DNA of 64,000 nt from Polyangium spumosum (lineage in GTDB: Bacteria > Myxococcota_A > Polyangia > Polyangiales > Polyangiaceae), in the NCBI RefSeq assembly GCF_009649845.1, contig NZ_WJIE01000007.1, forward strand, positions 186,001 through 250,000. The letters run 5' to 3'. Positions 54,299 through 63,598 of this stretch are shown piece after piece; positions within the stretch are counted from its first letter, which is position 1, and the number at the start of each line of letters is the position of its first letter. The notes under the pieces were generated by a model. That model did no database searches. It saw only the letters and a program-made list of their open reading frames with translations, and had not been told where the DNA came from. Made by a program: the position numbers and the translations under genes.

Positions 54299-55618
54299 TC
54301 ACAGCAGGTGGCGTGCCTTGATCTCGAGGTACCGATTGATCAGCGCCGGGGTGAGCTCCCCCGGCGCGACGTCGAGGACGAGGGCGCCGTGTTGCTTCAA
54401 ACGGCGCACGAGCTTGTCGCGAAACGAGAGGATCTCGGCCGCCGCGCCGCGCAGGTAGGGGCCGACGCCGGAGAGCGCGCGGGTTTCGCCCGCGTGGCCG
54501 AGCGCGAGGGCGTCGACGTCGACGTCACGCAGGAGCACGAGGAGCGGCAAATGGCGCGGCAAGAGGCCACGCATGAGCTTCTCGAGCTCGGCGGCGGCGA
54601 CCTCGTCGACGACCTGCGTGAAGAGCACGACGAGCGTCCGCTTCTTCACGCGCACGGCGAGCGCCTCGAAGGCGGCCCGGTAATTCGTGGGGGCGAGGTC
54701 GGGCTCGATGTCATAACCGGCCTGCACGATCTTGCGCGTCGCGCGGGCGCCGCCCGTGAGCGGGGCATACGCGAGGACCTCCTCGGCGAAGGCCATCATG
54801 GAGACCTTGTCGCCGCCGCGCGACGCGACGTGCGAGAGCATGAGCGTCGCATTCAGGGCATGATCGAAGAGGGATAGATTCGCGAACTCGGCCGTCATGA
54901 GGCGGCCGGCGTCGATGAGGAAGACGACGTTCTGATCACTCTCGAGCTGGTATTCGCGGGCGATGAGCTTCTTGCGGCGCGCCGTGGCCCGCCAGTCGAT
55001 GCTGCGGTATTCGTCCTCGCGTCGATACTCGCGGAGGCGCGCGAACTCGCTCTCGCCGCCGAGCCTGCGCGAGGCGCGCACGCCGGCCGGGTCGCGGTCC
55101 TGCCGCGCGAGGAGCTCGTAGCCGCGGACGGCCTCGAGGTCGGGATACACCTTCACCGGGGAGCGCGCGGCGATGGTGTATTGCCGGATCCAGAGGCCGA
55201 GGGGCGAAGGATAACGGACGTGATGGTCGCCGAGGACGTGCGCGCCGCGGCGGGAGGGCGTGACGCGGTATTTGAGGGTGGCGTGGCCACGCGGCGGGAG
55301 GTCGACCTCGAGGGGAAGCTCGTCGCTCTCGGCCGAGGGGAAGAGATCCTCCTGCACGCGGACCTCGAGCTTGCGGCGGGCGAGGGAGCGGACGTCGAGG
55401 GAGACGACGTTTGGCCGGCCAATCGAGAGGACGGCCGGCGCGCGGCGGACGACGGTGACGAGGCGGCGGCGCGCGAGCAGGGCGTCCGTGAGCGCGAGCA
55501 GGGCGATCGCGGCGTCCGTGAGGAGCATGGGGACGAGCAATCCCCGGTCGAGCAGCGTAAAAAAGGAGAGGACGAGCGGACCCGCGAACAGGAGGACGAG
55601 CGCGCGCGAGGGGACCAT
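54299..55618 (-). CDS. DUF58 protein (VWA-like)
   Basis: The protein is 439 residues. Two N-terminal membrane helices (about 8-45) precede a beta-rich region, then the conserved DUF58 core: REYRREDEYRSIDWRATARRKKLIAREYQLE followed by VVFLIDAGRLM, a VWA-like fold with a shortened metal site. It is 8 bases downstream of the moxR gene, as in many bacteria where MoxR AAA+ proteins and DUF58 proteins form a chaperone pair. The role is likely in envelope or protein-complex assembly. Confidence 0.92.
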   Translation of the reverse strand: MVPSRALVLLFAGPLVLSFFTLLDRGLLVPMLLTDAAIALLALTDALLARRRLVTVVRRAPAVLSIGRPNVVSLDVRSLARRKLEVRVQEDLFPSAESDELPLEVDLPPRGHATLKYRVTPSRRGAHVLGDHHVRYPSPLGLWIRQYTIAARSPVKVYPDLEAVRGYELLARQDRDPAGVRASRRLGGESEFARLREYRREDEYRSIDWRATARRKKLIAREYQLESDQNVVFLIDAGRLMTAEFANLSLFDHALNATLMLSHVASRGGDKVSMMAFAEEVLAYAPLTGGARATRKIVQAGYDIEPDLAPTNYRAAFEALAVRVKKRTLVVLFTQVVDEVAAAELEKLMRGLLPRHLPLLVLLRDVDVDALALGHAGETRALSGVGPYLRGAAAEILSFRDKLVRRLKQHGALVLDVAPGELTPALINRYLEIKARHLL

Positions 55619-55626
55619 GATCGAAA

Positions 55627-56592
55627 TCAGGCCGCGGTGCGCGGGACCTTCGCCTCGCGCAGGATGTCCTCGACGCAGTCGTCGGCGCTCGTGCCTTCGA
55701 TCTCGGCGTCGGGGTGGAGGATCAACCGGTGGCGCAGGACGGCGGGGGCGAGCGCCTTGACGTCGTCGGGCGTGACGAAATCGCGGCCCTCGCTGGCGGC
55801 GCGCGCGCGGGAGGAGCCGAGCAGGCCAATCGATCCACGCGGGGAGGAGCCGAGGTAGACGGCGCGGTGCGCGCGGGTGCGCGAGACGATATCGGTGATG
55901 TATTCGATGATGCCCTCGTCGACGCGGACCTCCCCGAGGGCGCGGCGCATGGCGAGGATGTCGTCGGCCGAGGCGATCGGCTCGAGGCCGGCGCGGTCGA
56001 GCCGGGCGGCGGAGAAGCCCTCGACGTGGTGGCGGAGGATCTGCTTCTCGACGGCGGGGCCGGGGTAACGGACGTGCAATTTGACGAGGAACCTGTCGAG
56101 CTGGGCCTCGGGCAAGGGATAGGTGCCCTGCGATTCGACGGGGTTTTGCGTGGCGATGACGAGGAAGGGCTCGGGCAGGGGGCGCGTGACGCCGTCGGTG
56201 GTGACGGCGAGGTCCTGCATCGCCTCGAGCAGCGCGGATTGCGTCTTCGCGGGGGCGCGGTTGATCTCGTCGGCGAGAAGGAGCTGCGTGAAGACCGGGC
56301 CCTCGTGGAAGACGAAGCGGTCCTCTTTCTGGTCGAAGACGTTGCCGCCGGTGACGTCGCTCGGCATGAGGTCGGGGGTGAATTGAATGCGGCGGAAGCT
56401 CGCGCCGAAGACGTGGGCGAGGGTGCGGACGAGCAGGGTCTTGCCGAGGCCGGGGACGCCCTCGATGAGGACGTGGCCGCCGCTCAGGATCGCGAGGAGC
56501 GTGGCCTCGATGATGTCGTCCTGGCCGAGGAGGACCTTGCCCGCCTCGCGGCGGATGCGATCGAAGGTTTCGCGGAAGAGGGACAGGTTCAT
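55627..56592 (-). CDS. MoxR-type AAA+ ATPase
   Basis: The protein is 321 residues from ATG 56592, which overlaps the upstream stop as ATGA. Walker A is GVPGLGKT (about 44-51), Walker B is LLADEINRAP (about 106-115), with ATQNPVESQGTYPLPEAQLDRF containing the sensor and Arg finger typical of MoxR. It probably remodels or activates VWA-type proteins, here the adjacent DUF58 protein. It sits in the middle of a long minus-strand membrane operon. Confidence 0.95.
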   Translation of the reverse strand: MNLSLFRETFDRIRREAGKVLLGQDDIIEATLLAILSGGHVLIEGVPGLGKTLLVRTLAHVFGASFRRIQFTPDLMPSDVTGGNVFDQKEDRFVFHEGPVFTQLLLADEINRAPAKTQSALLEAMQDLAVTTDGVTRPLPEPFLVIATQNPVESQGTYPLPEAQLDRFLVKLHVRYPGPAVEKQILRHHVEGFSAARLDRAGLEPIASADDILAMRRALGEVRVDEGIIEYITDIVSRTRAHRAVYLGSSPRGSIGLLGSSRARAASEGRDFVTPDDVKALAPAVLRHRLILHPDAEIEGTSADDCVEDILREAKVPRTAA

Positions 56593-58910
56593 GCTTTTCG
56601 GGTCTTCTTGCGGGAGCGCTCGCGGGAGGTCTGGGCGAGGAAATGGTCGAGGGCGCGCATGACGGCGAAATCGGCCGCGGCCTGGGCTCGGTCCTTGCCC
56701 CGCGCGCGTCCGGGGGGCGCGGCGCCGCCGGAGCGGAGGGACGCGGGGGCCGCCTCTTTTTGCGCCTCGGTGGCCTCGACGAGCACGGTCATGACCTCGC
56801 CGGTGCTCTTGCCGGCGCGGACGGCCACGGCCTCCGCGAGCCCGGACAACCCATGGCGGCCCTCGCGCGGGACACGCTCGCGGAGGCGCTCGATGGCCCA
56901 CGCGGCATAAAGGCCGAGGGCATGGCGCGAGGCGCCGGCGCGAGCAAACGCGAGGCCGAGGGCGCGGACGTGGTCGGAGAACGCGCGCCTCCGATTCGCG
57001 GGCGGATCCCGCAAGACGCCGAAGGCGCGGCCCTGCCAGAGGAAATAGAGGCCGAGGAGCAAGAAGAGCTGGAGCAGAATGGGCAAGAGGCGCGCGCGGC
57101 CGAGGGTGTCGAGCGGCGTGTCGGCGCCGAGGGAGGTCCAGCCGTCGCAGAGCTCGACCTCACGGTGGAGCGGGCGGAAGAGGGAGATCAAGAAGGCCGC
57201 GTTGTCGCCGGCCGTCAAGGCGACGTTCGTGAAGAGTTTGTCGTCGGCGAGGACGATGACGCGGCCGTCGCCGAGCTGCTTGAAGGAGGCATACGCGCCC
57301 TCCCCGCGGACGAGCATGCGCTGGGCGTCCGTCAGCGTGAGCGTGGGCCCGGGCGGGAGGGAGAGGAGAATCGCGCCGAACTGGTATTCGTACCGCGTCG
57401 TCGGGGCGATGTCGTCGGCGACGACGGGATCTGGTTCGAGGGACGCGCCGGTCCAGGCAGGGAGGTCGGCCGCGCCCGCGATGACGAGGTCGCCGCCCGC
57501 CTCGACCCAGCTTTGTAAGCGGCGGAGATCGGAGGCCGAGAGGTCGAGGTCGGGCAAGAGGACAAGCGTCGCGTCGTCCTCGTCGGGCAGTTTGTCGAGG
57601 GGATCGCGGCGGTGGCGGAGGTCGATGCCATACGCCCCGAGCACGGCGCCGAGGGCGTGCGTGCCCGAGGGGGATGTGTCGCCGCGGAAGGCGCCGTCGG
57701 ATTCGTCGAGCGCGGCGACGCGGCCGCAGGAGAGGGTCGCGGAGAGGCCGAGGAGCACGGCGAGCGCAGAGAGGGCGCGCGAGACGAGCGGGACGACGCG
57801 GTCGTGGATACGAGCGAAGGCCTCGGCCGAGGGCGCGCGGGATCCGAACTGGACACTCTCCACGTCGGCGACGATCGTGCGCACGTCGGAGGCGATCTCG
57901 GGCCGATCGCGGCGGAGGGTCCGCACGTAATCACCATTCGTGCGCGACGCGTGGATCTCGATGAGGCCGTCGCCGTCGAGGCGCCGGAGGAGCGCGGCAT
58001 ACACGTCGTCGATGGCGGGCCCGAACGCGCCACGCTGGGCCGCCACGCGGGCGCGGGCGAGCAGGCGCGCGACGTCGGTCTCGACAGGCCCGCGTGGCCC
58101 CGGGCGGCGTGCGCCCGAGGCATTTTCGGGCAAATCCTCGGGCGGCGCCTCGTCCTCGGGCGCGTCACGCTCGGAGAGGACGTTTTTCAGGACCATCCAC
58201 GCGATAAAAGCCCCGAAGCCGCCGAGCAGGATAAAAAAGAGGACCCGGGCGAAGCCACTCGCGGCGCTGGCCACGGCAGGATCCGCAGGCGCGGGCGGCG
58301 GCGGCTTCGCGGCTCCGGGTTCGGCCTGCCCCTTCCCTTCCCCCGCGCCGGGGTCCTTGCCGGGCCCGTCACCACTTTTGCCCGAGCCCGCCTCGCCGCC
58401 GCCGGGTTTGCCCGGGCCAGACGCGTCTCCGCTCCCGTTCGGGCCCGCCTCGCCGCCGGATTTGTCCTGCCCGGGTTCCCCGGTGCCGGGGCTCTTTCCC
58501 TCGCCGCCGGGGCCCGCCTGGCCTTTCCCGTCCCCGCCCGGCGCTCCGTCCCCCGGGGCGCCGCCGCCCGCAGCATTCTCGAATCGACGCACGGCGACGC
58601 GGTCGTCGCGGCCGGACGATCGTCCCGCCAAACAGCGGGAGCCGGCCTTGCATTGCGGGGCGATGCCGGACGGCGGGCCGCCCTTCTCGATGGGCGCGGG
58701 CTCCTTGCGGCAGGCGGCAGGCAACGAGGGACATACCTCGCTCGTCTCCCCGACCAGCGAGCAAAAGGCGCGCTCGTCGCCGCCGAGGGGATAATCGTCC
58801 TCGTGGCAGAAGCGGTATCGATCGTCGGCGAGGACCTCGCGGACGCGCTCGTCGGCGTTGTAAACCGGGCTCGCGCCGAGGGCCGAGAGGAGCAGGACGA
58901 ACTTGATCAC
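56589..58910 (-). CDS. Membrane protein with DUF4129-like and DUF4350-like regions
   Basis: The protein is 773 residues. A short N-terminal hydrophobic segment leads into a Cys-containing soluble region, a long Gly/Pro/Lys/Asp linker (about 105-215) and a membrane helix (about 225-245). Then comes a helical cytoplasmic part resembling DUF4129 (ARLLARARVAAQRGAFGPAIDDVYAALLRRLDGDG). A second part resembling DUF4350 (VLLPDLDLSASDLRRLQSWVEAGGDLVIAG) is followed by more helices. Usually these domains are on separate proteins, so this looks like a fusion. It overlaps the moxR start by ATGA and fits this conserved cluster. Confidence 0.83.
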   Translation of the reverse strand: MIKFVLLLSALGASPVYNADERVREVLADDRYRFCHEDDYPLGGDERAFCSLVGETSEVCPSLPAACRKEPAPIEKGGPPSGIAPQCKAGSRCLAGRSSGRDDRVAVRRFENAAGGGAPGDGAPGGDGKGQAGPGGEGKSPGTGEPGQDKSGGEAGPNGSGDASGPGKPGGGEAGSGKSGDGPGKDPGAGEGKGQAEPGAAKPPPPAPADPAVASAASGFARVLFFILLGGFGAFIAWMVLKNVLSERDAPEDEAPPEDLPENASGARRPGPRGPVETDVARLLARARVAAQRGAFGPAIDDVYAALLRRLDGDGLIEIHASRTNGDYVRTLRRDRPEIASDVRTIVADVESVQFGSRAPSAEAFARIHDRVVPLVSRALSALAVLLGLSATLSCGRVAALDESDGAFRGDTSPSGTHALGAVLGAYGIDLRHRRDPLDKLPDEDDATLVLLPDLDLSASDLRRLQSWVEAGGDLVIAGAADLPAWTGASLEPDPVVADDIAPTTRYEYQFGAILLSLPPGPTLTLTDAQRMLVRGEGAYASFKQLGDGRVIVLADDKLFTNVALTAGDNAAFLISLFRPLHREVELCDGWTSLGADTPLDTLGRARLLPILLQLFLLLGLYFLWQGRAFGVLRDPPANRRRAFSDHVRALGLAFARAGASRHALGLYAAWAIERLRERVPREGRHGLSGLAEAVAVRAGKSTGEVMTVLVEATEAQKEAAPASLRSGGAAPPGRARGKDRAQAAADFAVMRALDHFLAQTSRERSRKKTRKA

Positions 58911-59707
58911 GCAGCCCTCCTGCGCTCCTGCTCGGCCCGAGCGCGGATCGAGGTGAAGCGGAGCTGGATGTCCCAGCCGTCCTCACGGGTGCGGGTGTCG
59001 ATGTAATAGAGGAACCGCGCCGTGGAGACGAAAGGAACGGCGAGGAAAAACCCTACGAGGGCCGCAGGAGAGCCGCCGTCCTCGAAGAGCCAGCCGAAGG
59101 GACGGCCGAACTGGAGGAGGTCGTTCACGAGCCCGTCGAAGAGCAGCTCGGCCGTGAGGACCCCGCCGAAACGCGCGCCGAGGAGCATGAGGAGGACGAG
59201 GAACGCGTCGCCCGTGCGCAAGGAGACGAGCCGCTTGGCCCGCTCGTGCGCGCGCGTGCCGGAGAGGCCCTCGAGCAAACAAGCCTCGTCGAGGAGCAGG
59301 AGGCGAATGCCAACGAATGGCAGGAGGAGGAAAAACGTGAGCGCGGCGATCACGAGGCCCACGCCCCGGATGACGAACGAGCCGAGGAGCGCGCCGAGGC
59401 GCTTGCGAAAGAGGGAAAAAACCGCGCGCGGGGTGATGGTCGGCGAGAAGATGATCTGGCTGATGGCAATCGTGAAGAGGGCCTCGACGAAGGGCACGGT
59501 GAGGAGAGCCGCGAGCCAGACGAGGAGCCAGGAGGCGTCGAACGCATACCGGAGGGCGAGGATGCCCGCGAGCAGCGGGGCGACGACGTAAAGGGTGAGG
59601 CGCGTGTAGAGGGAAAACGCGAGGGAGAAGCAGAGGCGGAACGCGAGGTCCATGACCTCGGTGAGGCTCCGGGGGCGCAGGACGATCGCGGAGTCGCCGA
59701 GGTTCAA
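58907..59707 (-). CDS. Polytopic membrane protein of the MoxR cluster
   Basis: The protein is 266 residues, starting with TTG at 59707, which overlaps the SpoIIM stop as TTGA. The N-terminus LGDSAIVLRPRSLTEVMDLAFRL is typical of multi-helix membrane proteins that begin with RPRS. It has about six hydrophobic helices and a Cys/Asp-containing loop (LLLDEACLLEGLSG). No known domain is visible. It lies between SpoIIM and the DUF4129/DUF4350 fusion in the operon. Confidence 0.8.
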   Translation of the reverse strand: MNLGDSAIVLRPRSLTEVMDLAFRLCFSLAFSLYTRLTLYVVAPLLAGILALRYAFDASWLLVWLAALLTVPFVEALFTIAISQIIFSPTITPRAVFSLFRKRLGALLGSFVIRGVGLVIAALTFFLLLPFVGIRLLLLDEACLLEGLSGTRAHERAKRLVSLRTGDAFLVLLMLLGARFGGVLTAELLFDGLVNDLLQFGRPFGWLFEDGGSPAALVGFFLAVPFVSTARFLYYIDTRTREDGWDIQLRFTSIRARAEQERRRAA

Positions 59708-60669
59708 GTCGAGGCCCTCCGCTCGCGGCCGGCGAAGAGCAAATAAGCCGCGACGAGCACGGTGAGGAGGGCGGAGGTGGCCCATTTGACGGGCGCCGGC
59801 GCGGCCGAGGGGGACCAGAAACCCTCGATGGCCGCGGCGATGAGGAGCATGACGGCGGCGCCGACGACGAGGCGGACGATGTCGGGCGCGCTCTCGCGCA
59901 GGGAGCCGAGGCGGGTGCGGCCGCGGGTGACGACGAGGGAATGGCCCATGCGGAGGCCCGCGGCGCCCGCGATGACGATGGCCGTGAGCTCGAAGGGCCC
60001 GTGGCCACACATGAACGTGCCGATATTCCGGCCAAACCCGGCCGCCGTGACCCAGCCGGTCACCATGCCGATGTTGAGGCCGTTGTAGACGAGGAAAAAG
60101 ACGCTGCCGAGGCCGAAGAAGATGCCGGTGGCGAAGCAACGAAACGCGATGCCGACGTTGTTGTTCACGTAAAACCCGGCCATCGCGGAGTCGGCCCCCT
60201 CGCCGCGGCCCGCGTCGAAGCCCTTCGAATACATGTCGGCCATGCCGTCGAGCATGCTGCGCGGAAGGACCTGGGAGGCGGCGTCGGGGACGAAGAGGGC
60301 GAGGACGATGCCGATGGCGCAGGGGACGAGGAAGAGCGCGGAGGAGAGCGCGAAAAACGAGGCGTTCTTGCGGAGGGCGCGGGGGAAGTCGCGGGCGAGC
60401 AGGGCCCCGAAGGCCGGGACGCGGAAAGGCTCGGCGCCATAAAGCGCGCTGTGCGCGCGGCCGGCGAGGTTGTCGAGGTACGCGACGAGATCGGGGGTGC
60501 AGCGGGCGCGGCAGAGGACGAGGTCGCCGGAGAGGGCACGATAAAGCGCGGCCGCGCGGGAGATCGAAGCGCCGTCGAGGTGATGGAGGGCCTCGGCGCG
60601 CGAGACGAGGTTCTCGAGCTCGCGCCAATCGGCCGAGCGGGCCGCGAGGATCTCGTCCTGGCTCCTCAA
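59704..60669 (-). CDS. Stage II sporulation protein M-like membrane protein
   Basis: The protein is 321 residues, starting with TTG at 60669, which overlaps the RDD stop as TTGA. Residues 1-95 are helical and soluble. About six membrane helices follow, with the SpoIIM features FFALSSALFLVPCAIGIVLA, NNVGIAFRCFATGIFFGLGSVFFLVYNG and GHGPFELTAIVIAGAAGLRMG. In Bacillus SpoIIM is part of the peptidoglycan-degrading engulfment complex. Here, as often in Gram-negative MoxR clusters, the role is not sporulation-specific. The start and operon order support the call. Confidence 0.9.
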   Translation of the reverse strand: MRSQDEILAARSADWRELENLVSRAEALHHLDGASISRAAALYRALSGDLVLCRARCTPDLVAYLDNLAGRAHSALYGAEPFRVPAFGALLARDFPRALRKNASFFALSSALFLVPCAIGIVLALFVPDAASQVLPRSMLDGMADMYSKGFDAGRGEGADSAMAGFYVNNNVGIAFRCFATGIFFGLGSVFFLVYNGLNIGMVTGWVTAAGFGRNIGTFMCGHGPFELTAIVIAGAAGLRMGHSLVVTRGRTRLGSLRESAPDIVRLVVGAAVMLLIAAAIEGFWSPSAAPAPVKWATSALLTVLVAAYLLFAGRERRAST

Positions 60670-61442
60670 GCCGGCCTCCTGCGCTCACGGGAGCGCGCGT
60701 GGATCAAGGCGAGGAGGCGCGCCGCGTCCTTGTTCCGGATGCCCATGCGGCTCGCGAAGAGGGGCGCGACCATGGCCGCGAGCTCCTCTTCCCGCGCGGG
60801 GCCGAGGCCATCCTTGCGGCGGAGAAAGAGCTCGATGGCCTCGAGCTCGTCGCCCGAGAGCGGGAGGCGCTGCGGGAGGTTCGCGAGCTCCTTCGGGGTG
60901 GGCGGAGGGTCGATGCGGATCGCAGAGGCCACGGCGCGGCGCTCCTCGACGATGACCATGGTGCCCGCGACCATGTCGCCGAGGCGCCGAAAGCGGCCGT
61001 CTCGCGCCATGGCGACGAGGCCGAAGGCATAACCGAAGGGGAGGAAGTCCGCGGCGCGGAGGAGGTTGCGGAGGAAGCTGTCGCCGATCCGCAAGGGATG
61101 GCCAAAGGCGGTGACGACACGGAGATCGAGCGCGCGTTTGCCCGGGGTGCGGCCATTCCAGGCGACCTCCCAGAGCGTGTAATAGACCCACTCGAGGAGG
61201 AAATGAATGACGAGCAGGAAGCCGGTGGAGAGGCCGGAGACGGCGTCCCCGACCGCGAGGCCGCCCAGGAGGGCGAGGATGGCGAAGACGACGAGGATGG
61301 CGCCCCGGATGAGGAGGTCGATCAGATAAGCGACGACGCGGCGCGCAGGGCCAGCGACGGGGTAATGAAACCGCACGTGCTCGGGGGTCTCGATCTCCGC
61401 GGTGGTGTCGATCGGCTGGAGGCGTCGGGCAGGCTCCGCCAT
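60666..61442 (-). CDS. RDD-family membrane protein
   Basis: The protein is 258 residues from ATG 61442. The RDD domain has RRVVAYLIDLLIRGAILV (first helix with Arg-Arg, Asp), two more helices and the loop NGRTPGKRALDLRVV. A charged helical C-terminal extension of about 90 residues follows. RDD proteins are three-helix membrane proteins, some with ion-exchange activity. It starts the MoxR cluster on the minus strand. A 59-base gap separates it from the upstream kinase gene. Confidence 0.92.
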   Translation of the reverse strand: MAEPARRLQPIDTTAEIETPEHVRFHYPVAGPARRVVAYLIDLLIRGAILVVFAILALLGGLAVGDAVSGLSTGFLLVIHFLLEWVYYTLWEVAWNGRTPGKRALDLRVVTAFGHPLRIGDSFLRNLLRAADFLPFGYAFGLVAMARDGRFRRLGDMVAGTMVIVEERRAVASAIRIDPPPTPKELANLPQRLPLSGDELEAIELFLRRKDGLGPAREEELAAMVAPLFASRMGIRNKDAARLLALIHARSRERRRPA

Positions 61443-61501
61443 GGGGCGGAGGGCATCACATCACGAGGGAGGGGTGGGGGTCAAAGGAGAACGCCGGGGG
61501 A

Positions 61502-62521
61502 TCAGCCCCCCGCGGCGTACAGCACGAGCGCGATCAACACGACGAGGACGAGCGCGCCGAGCCCGGCCGCGACGTACAAGAGAATGGCGCGTGACCCCGC
61601 CGGCATGGCGCCCGGGGCGACGACGGCGCCGGGCACCGGGGCCCCGAGGGGCGCCCGCGGCGGGGCGGGAACACCACGCTTCTGGAGCCAGGCGAGCAGC
61701 ACGTCGTGCATCTCGCCGGCGGTCTGGAAGCGCGCCGCGGGGTCACGCGCCATCGCGCGGCGGATGATCATCGAGAGCTCGGGATCGAGCGTGGGCACGT
61801 GCGTCTCGGGAGGGGGCGGGTCCTGCGAGACGACGCGGAACGCGAGCTCGACCGCGTTTTTCACGGCGAACGGGACGTTGCCGGTGACGCATTCGTAGAG
61901 GATGACGCCCGCGGCATACACGTCGGCCCGCGCGTCGACCTTGTCGGAGCTCCTGATCTGCTCGGGCGACATGTACATCGGCGTGCCGACCATGGCCCCG
62001 GTGCGGGTGAGGCCCTGGCCCATGTTCGTGAGCTTCGAGGCGCCGAAATCGAGGATCTTCAAGAAATCGCCGCCGCCCGCGCCACGCACGAGGAAGAGGT
62101 TCGCCGGCTTCAAATCGCGGTGCACGATGCCGAGCGCGTGCGCCATGGAGAGGCCCGCGAGGAGCTGGAGGAGCAGCGACGCAGCCTCCTCGGGCGGGAG
62201 CGGGCGGCGGCCCCGCAGGCGATCGGCGAGCGTCGCGCCGTCGAGGTATTCGAGGACGATGAATCGTCCCTCGGGGGCGCTGCCGGCGCCATGGACGAGG
62301 ACGATGTGCTCGGAGCCGATGCGGCTCGCCGCCTCCGCCTCGCGCTCGAACCGCTGGACGATCTCATTGTTCTGGGAGAGCTCGCGGTGGAGGAGCTTCA
62401 CCGCGACGCGATGGCCCCGCACGTCGTCGGTGGCCTCGTACACGGCGCTGACCGCGCCCTCGCCGAGGAACCGTACGACCCGGAAGCGCCCCGCGATGAG
62501 ATGGCCAGGCTGGAGCTCCAT
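61502..62521 (-). CDS. Ser/Thr protein kinase with C-terminal anchor
   Basis: The protein is 339 residues. The kinase domain spans about 12-275, with GEGAVSAVYEA (glycine loop), VAVKLL (catalytic Lys), HRDLKPAN (catalytic loop), DFGASK and SPEQ. All residues needed for activity are present. A Pro/Ala-rich linker leads to a C-terminal membrane helix (ILLYVAAGLGALVLVVLIALVLY, about 315-336), so it is tail-anchored. It sits 6 bases downstream of the potA gene, which hints at a link to that transporter or to the membrane cluster that follows. Confidence 0.93.
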   Translation of the reverse strand: MELQPGHLIAGRFRVVRFLGEGAVSAVYEATDDVRGHRVAVKLLHRELSQNNEIVQRFEREAEAASRIGSEHIVLVHGAGSAPEGRFIVLEYLDGATLADRLRGRRPLPPEEAASLLLQLLAGLSMAHALGIVHRDLKPANLFLVRGAGGGDFLKILDFGASKLTNMGQGLTRTGAMVGTPMYMSPEQIRSSDKVDARADVYAAGVILYECVTGNVPFAVKNAVELAFRVVSQDPPPPETHVPTLDPELSMIIRRAMARDPAARFQTAGEMHDVLLAWLQKRGVPAPPRAPLGAPVPGAVVAPGAMPAGSRAILLYVAAGLGALVLVVLIALVLYAAGG

Positions 62522-62527
62522 CGTCCA

Positions 62528-63598
62528 TCAAGCCTCGAGCACGACGGCGCTCTTGGGCTCCCAGCCGACGACGACCTGCGTGCCCGTCTCGATATGGCCA
62601 TGCGAGGCGGGAGGCTCGGTCGCGACGACACGCTCGCCGCTCGAGAGGCGCACGACGGTCTTCCAGACGGAGCCGATGAAGACGGTCTCCTCGACCGTCC
62701 CGGGGAGCGATACGCCGAGCGATTCGCCGCCCTCCGCCTTGCGAACCGTGACCATTTCGGGCCGCACGCTCAAGGAGACGCCGCGGCCGGCCTCGAGGAC
62801 GGCGTCGGGCTCGATCGGGATCCGCGCATCGCCGAGGGAAAACACGTGGGCGGCGCCGTCGCGCCGGACCTCGCCCGCGAGCAGGTTGGTCTCGCCGATG
62901 AAATCGGCGACGAACCGGGTCTTCGGGCGGTTGTAAATGGCGACGGGCGCGTCGATCTGCTCGATCCTCCCGCCGTTCATGACCGCGACGCGATCACTCA
63001 TCGTGAGCGCCTCCTCCTGGTCGTGCGTGACGTAGACGAACGTCATGCCGAGCTTGCGCTGGAGGCTCTTCAGCTCGAATTGCATCTCCTTGCGGAGCTT
63101 GAGGTCGAGGGCGCCGAGGGGCTCGTCGAGCAAGAGCACGGAGGGGCCGTTCACGATGGCGCGGGCCACGGCGACGCGCTGCTGCTGGCCGCCGGAGAGC
63201 TCGCGTGGCTTGCGCGCGGCGAGGCCGTCCATGCGCACCATGGCGAGCACGTCCGAGACCTTGCGCTCGATCTCGGCCTTGGGCAGGCGCTTCTGCTCGA
63301 GGCCATACGCGACGTTCTCGCGCACGGTCATGTGGGGGAAGAGGGCGTAGCTCTGGAAGACCGTGTTGACGTCGCGCTTGTAGGGCGGGAGCGCGCTGAC
63401 CTCACGGCCGCTCAGGAAAATCTCGCCCGAGGTGGGCATCTCGAAGCCGCCGATCATGCGGAGCGTGGTGGTCTTGCCGCAGCCGCTCGGGCCGAGGAAG
63501 GTGAGGAACTCCCCTTTCTCGATGGATAAATCGAGCGATTTGACGACCTCGACGTCGCCGAAGCGCTTCACGACCTTGCGTAGCTCGACGATCCTCAA
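62528..63598 (-). CDS. potA: Spermidine/putrescine ABC transporter ATPase
   Basis: The protein is 356 residues, starting with TTG at 63598, which overlaps the potC stop as TTGA. Walker A is GPSGCGKTT, the signature is LSGGQQQRVAVARAI and Walker B is VLLLDEPLGALD. The C-terminal TOBE-like region (about 285-356) is typical of PotA and related polyamine or phosphonate-type importers. It would power import of polyamines or a similar small cation. The kinase gene follows 6 bases later. Confidence 0.92.
   Translation of the reverse strand: MRIVELRKVVKRFGDVEVVKSLDLSIEKGEFLTFLGPSGCGKTTTLRMIGGFEMPTSGEIFLSGREVSALPPYKRDVNTVFQSYALFPHMTVRENVAYGLEQKRLPKAEIERKVSDVLAMVRMDGLAARKPRELSGGQQQRVAVARAIVNGPSVLLLDEPLGALDLKLRKEMQFELKSLQRKLGMTFVYVTHDQEEALTMSDRVAVMNGGRIEQIDAPVAIYNRPKTRFVADFIGETNLLAGEVRRDGAAHVFSLGDARIPIEPDAVLEAGRGVSLSVRPEMVTVRKAEGGESLGVSLPGTVEETVFIGSVWKTVVRLSSGERVVATEPPASHGHIETGTQVVVGWEPKSAVVLEA

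Noticed and set aside
53940-54302. 120-codon minus-strand frame with 21-residue repeats as a separate gene
   Set aside because: The GTGA overlap is suggestive, but third codon positions are too A/T-rich and the 3' end overlaps the YceI gene. Kept as a repeat and a finding, not as a gene.
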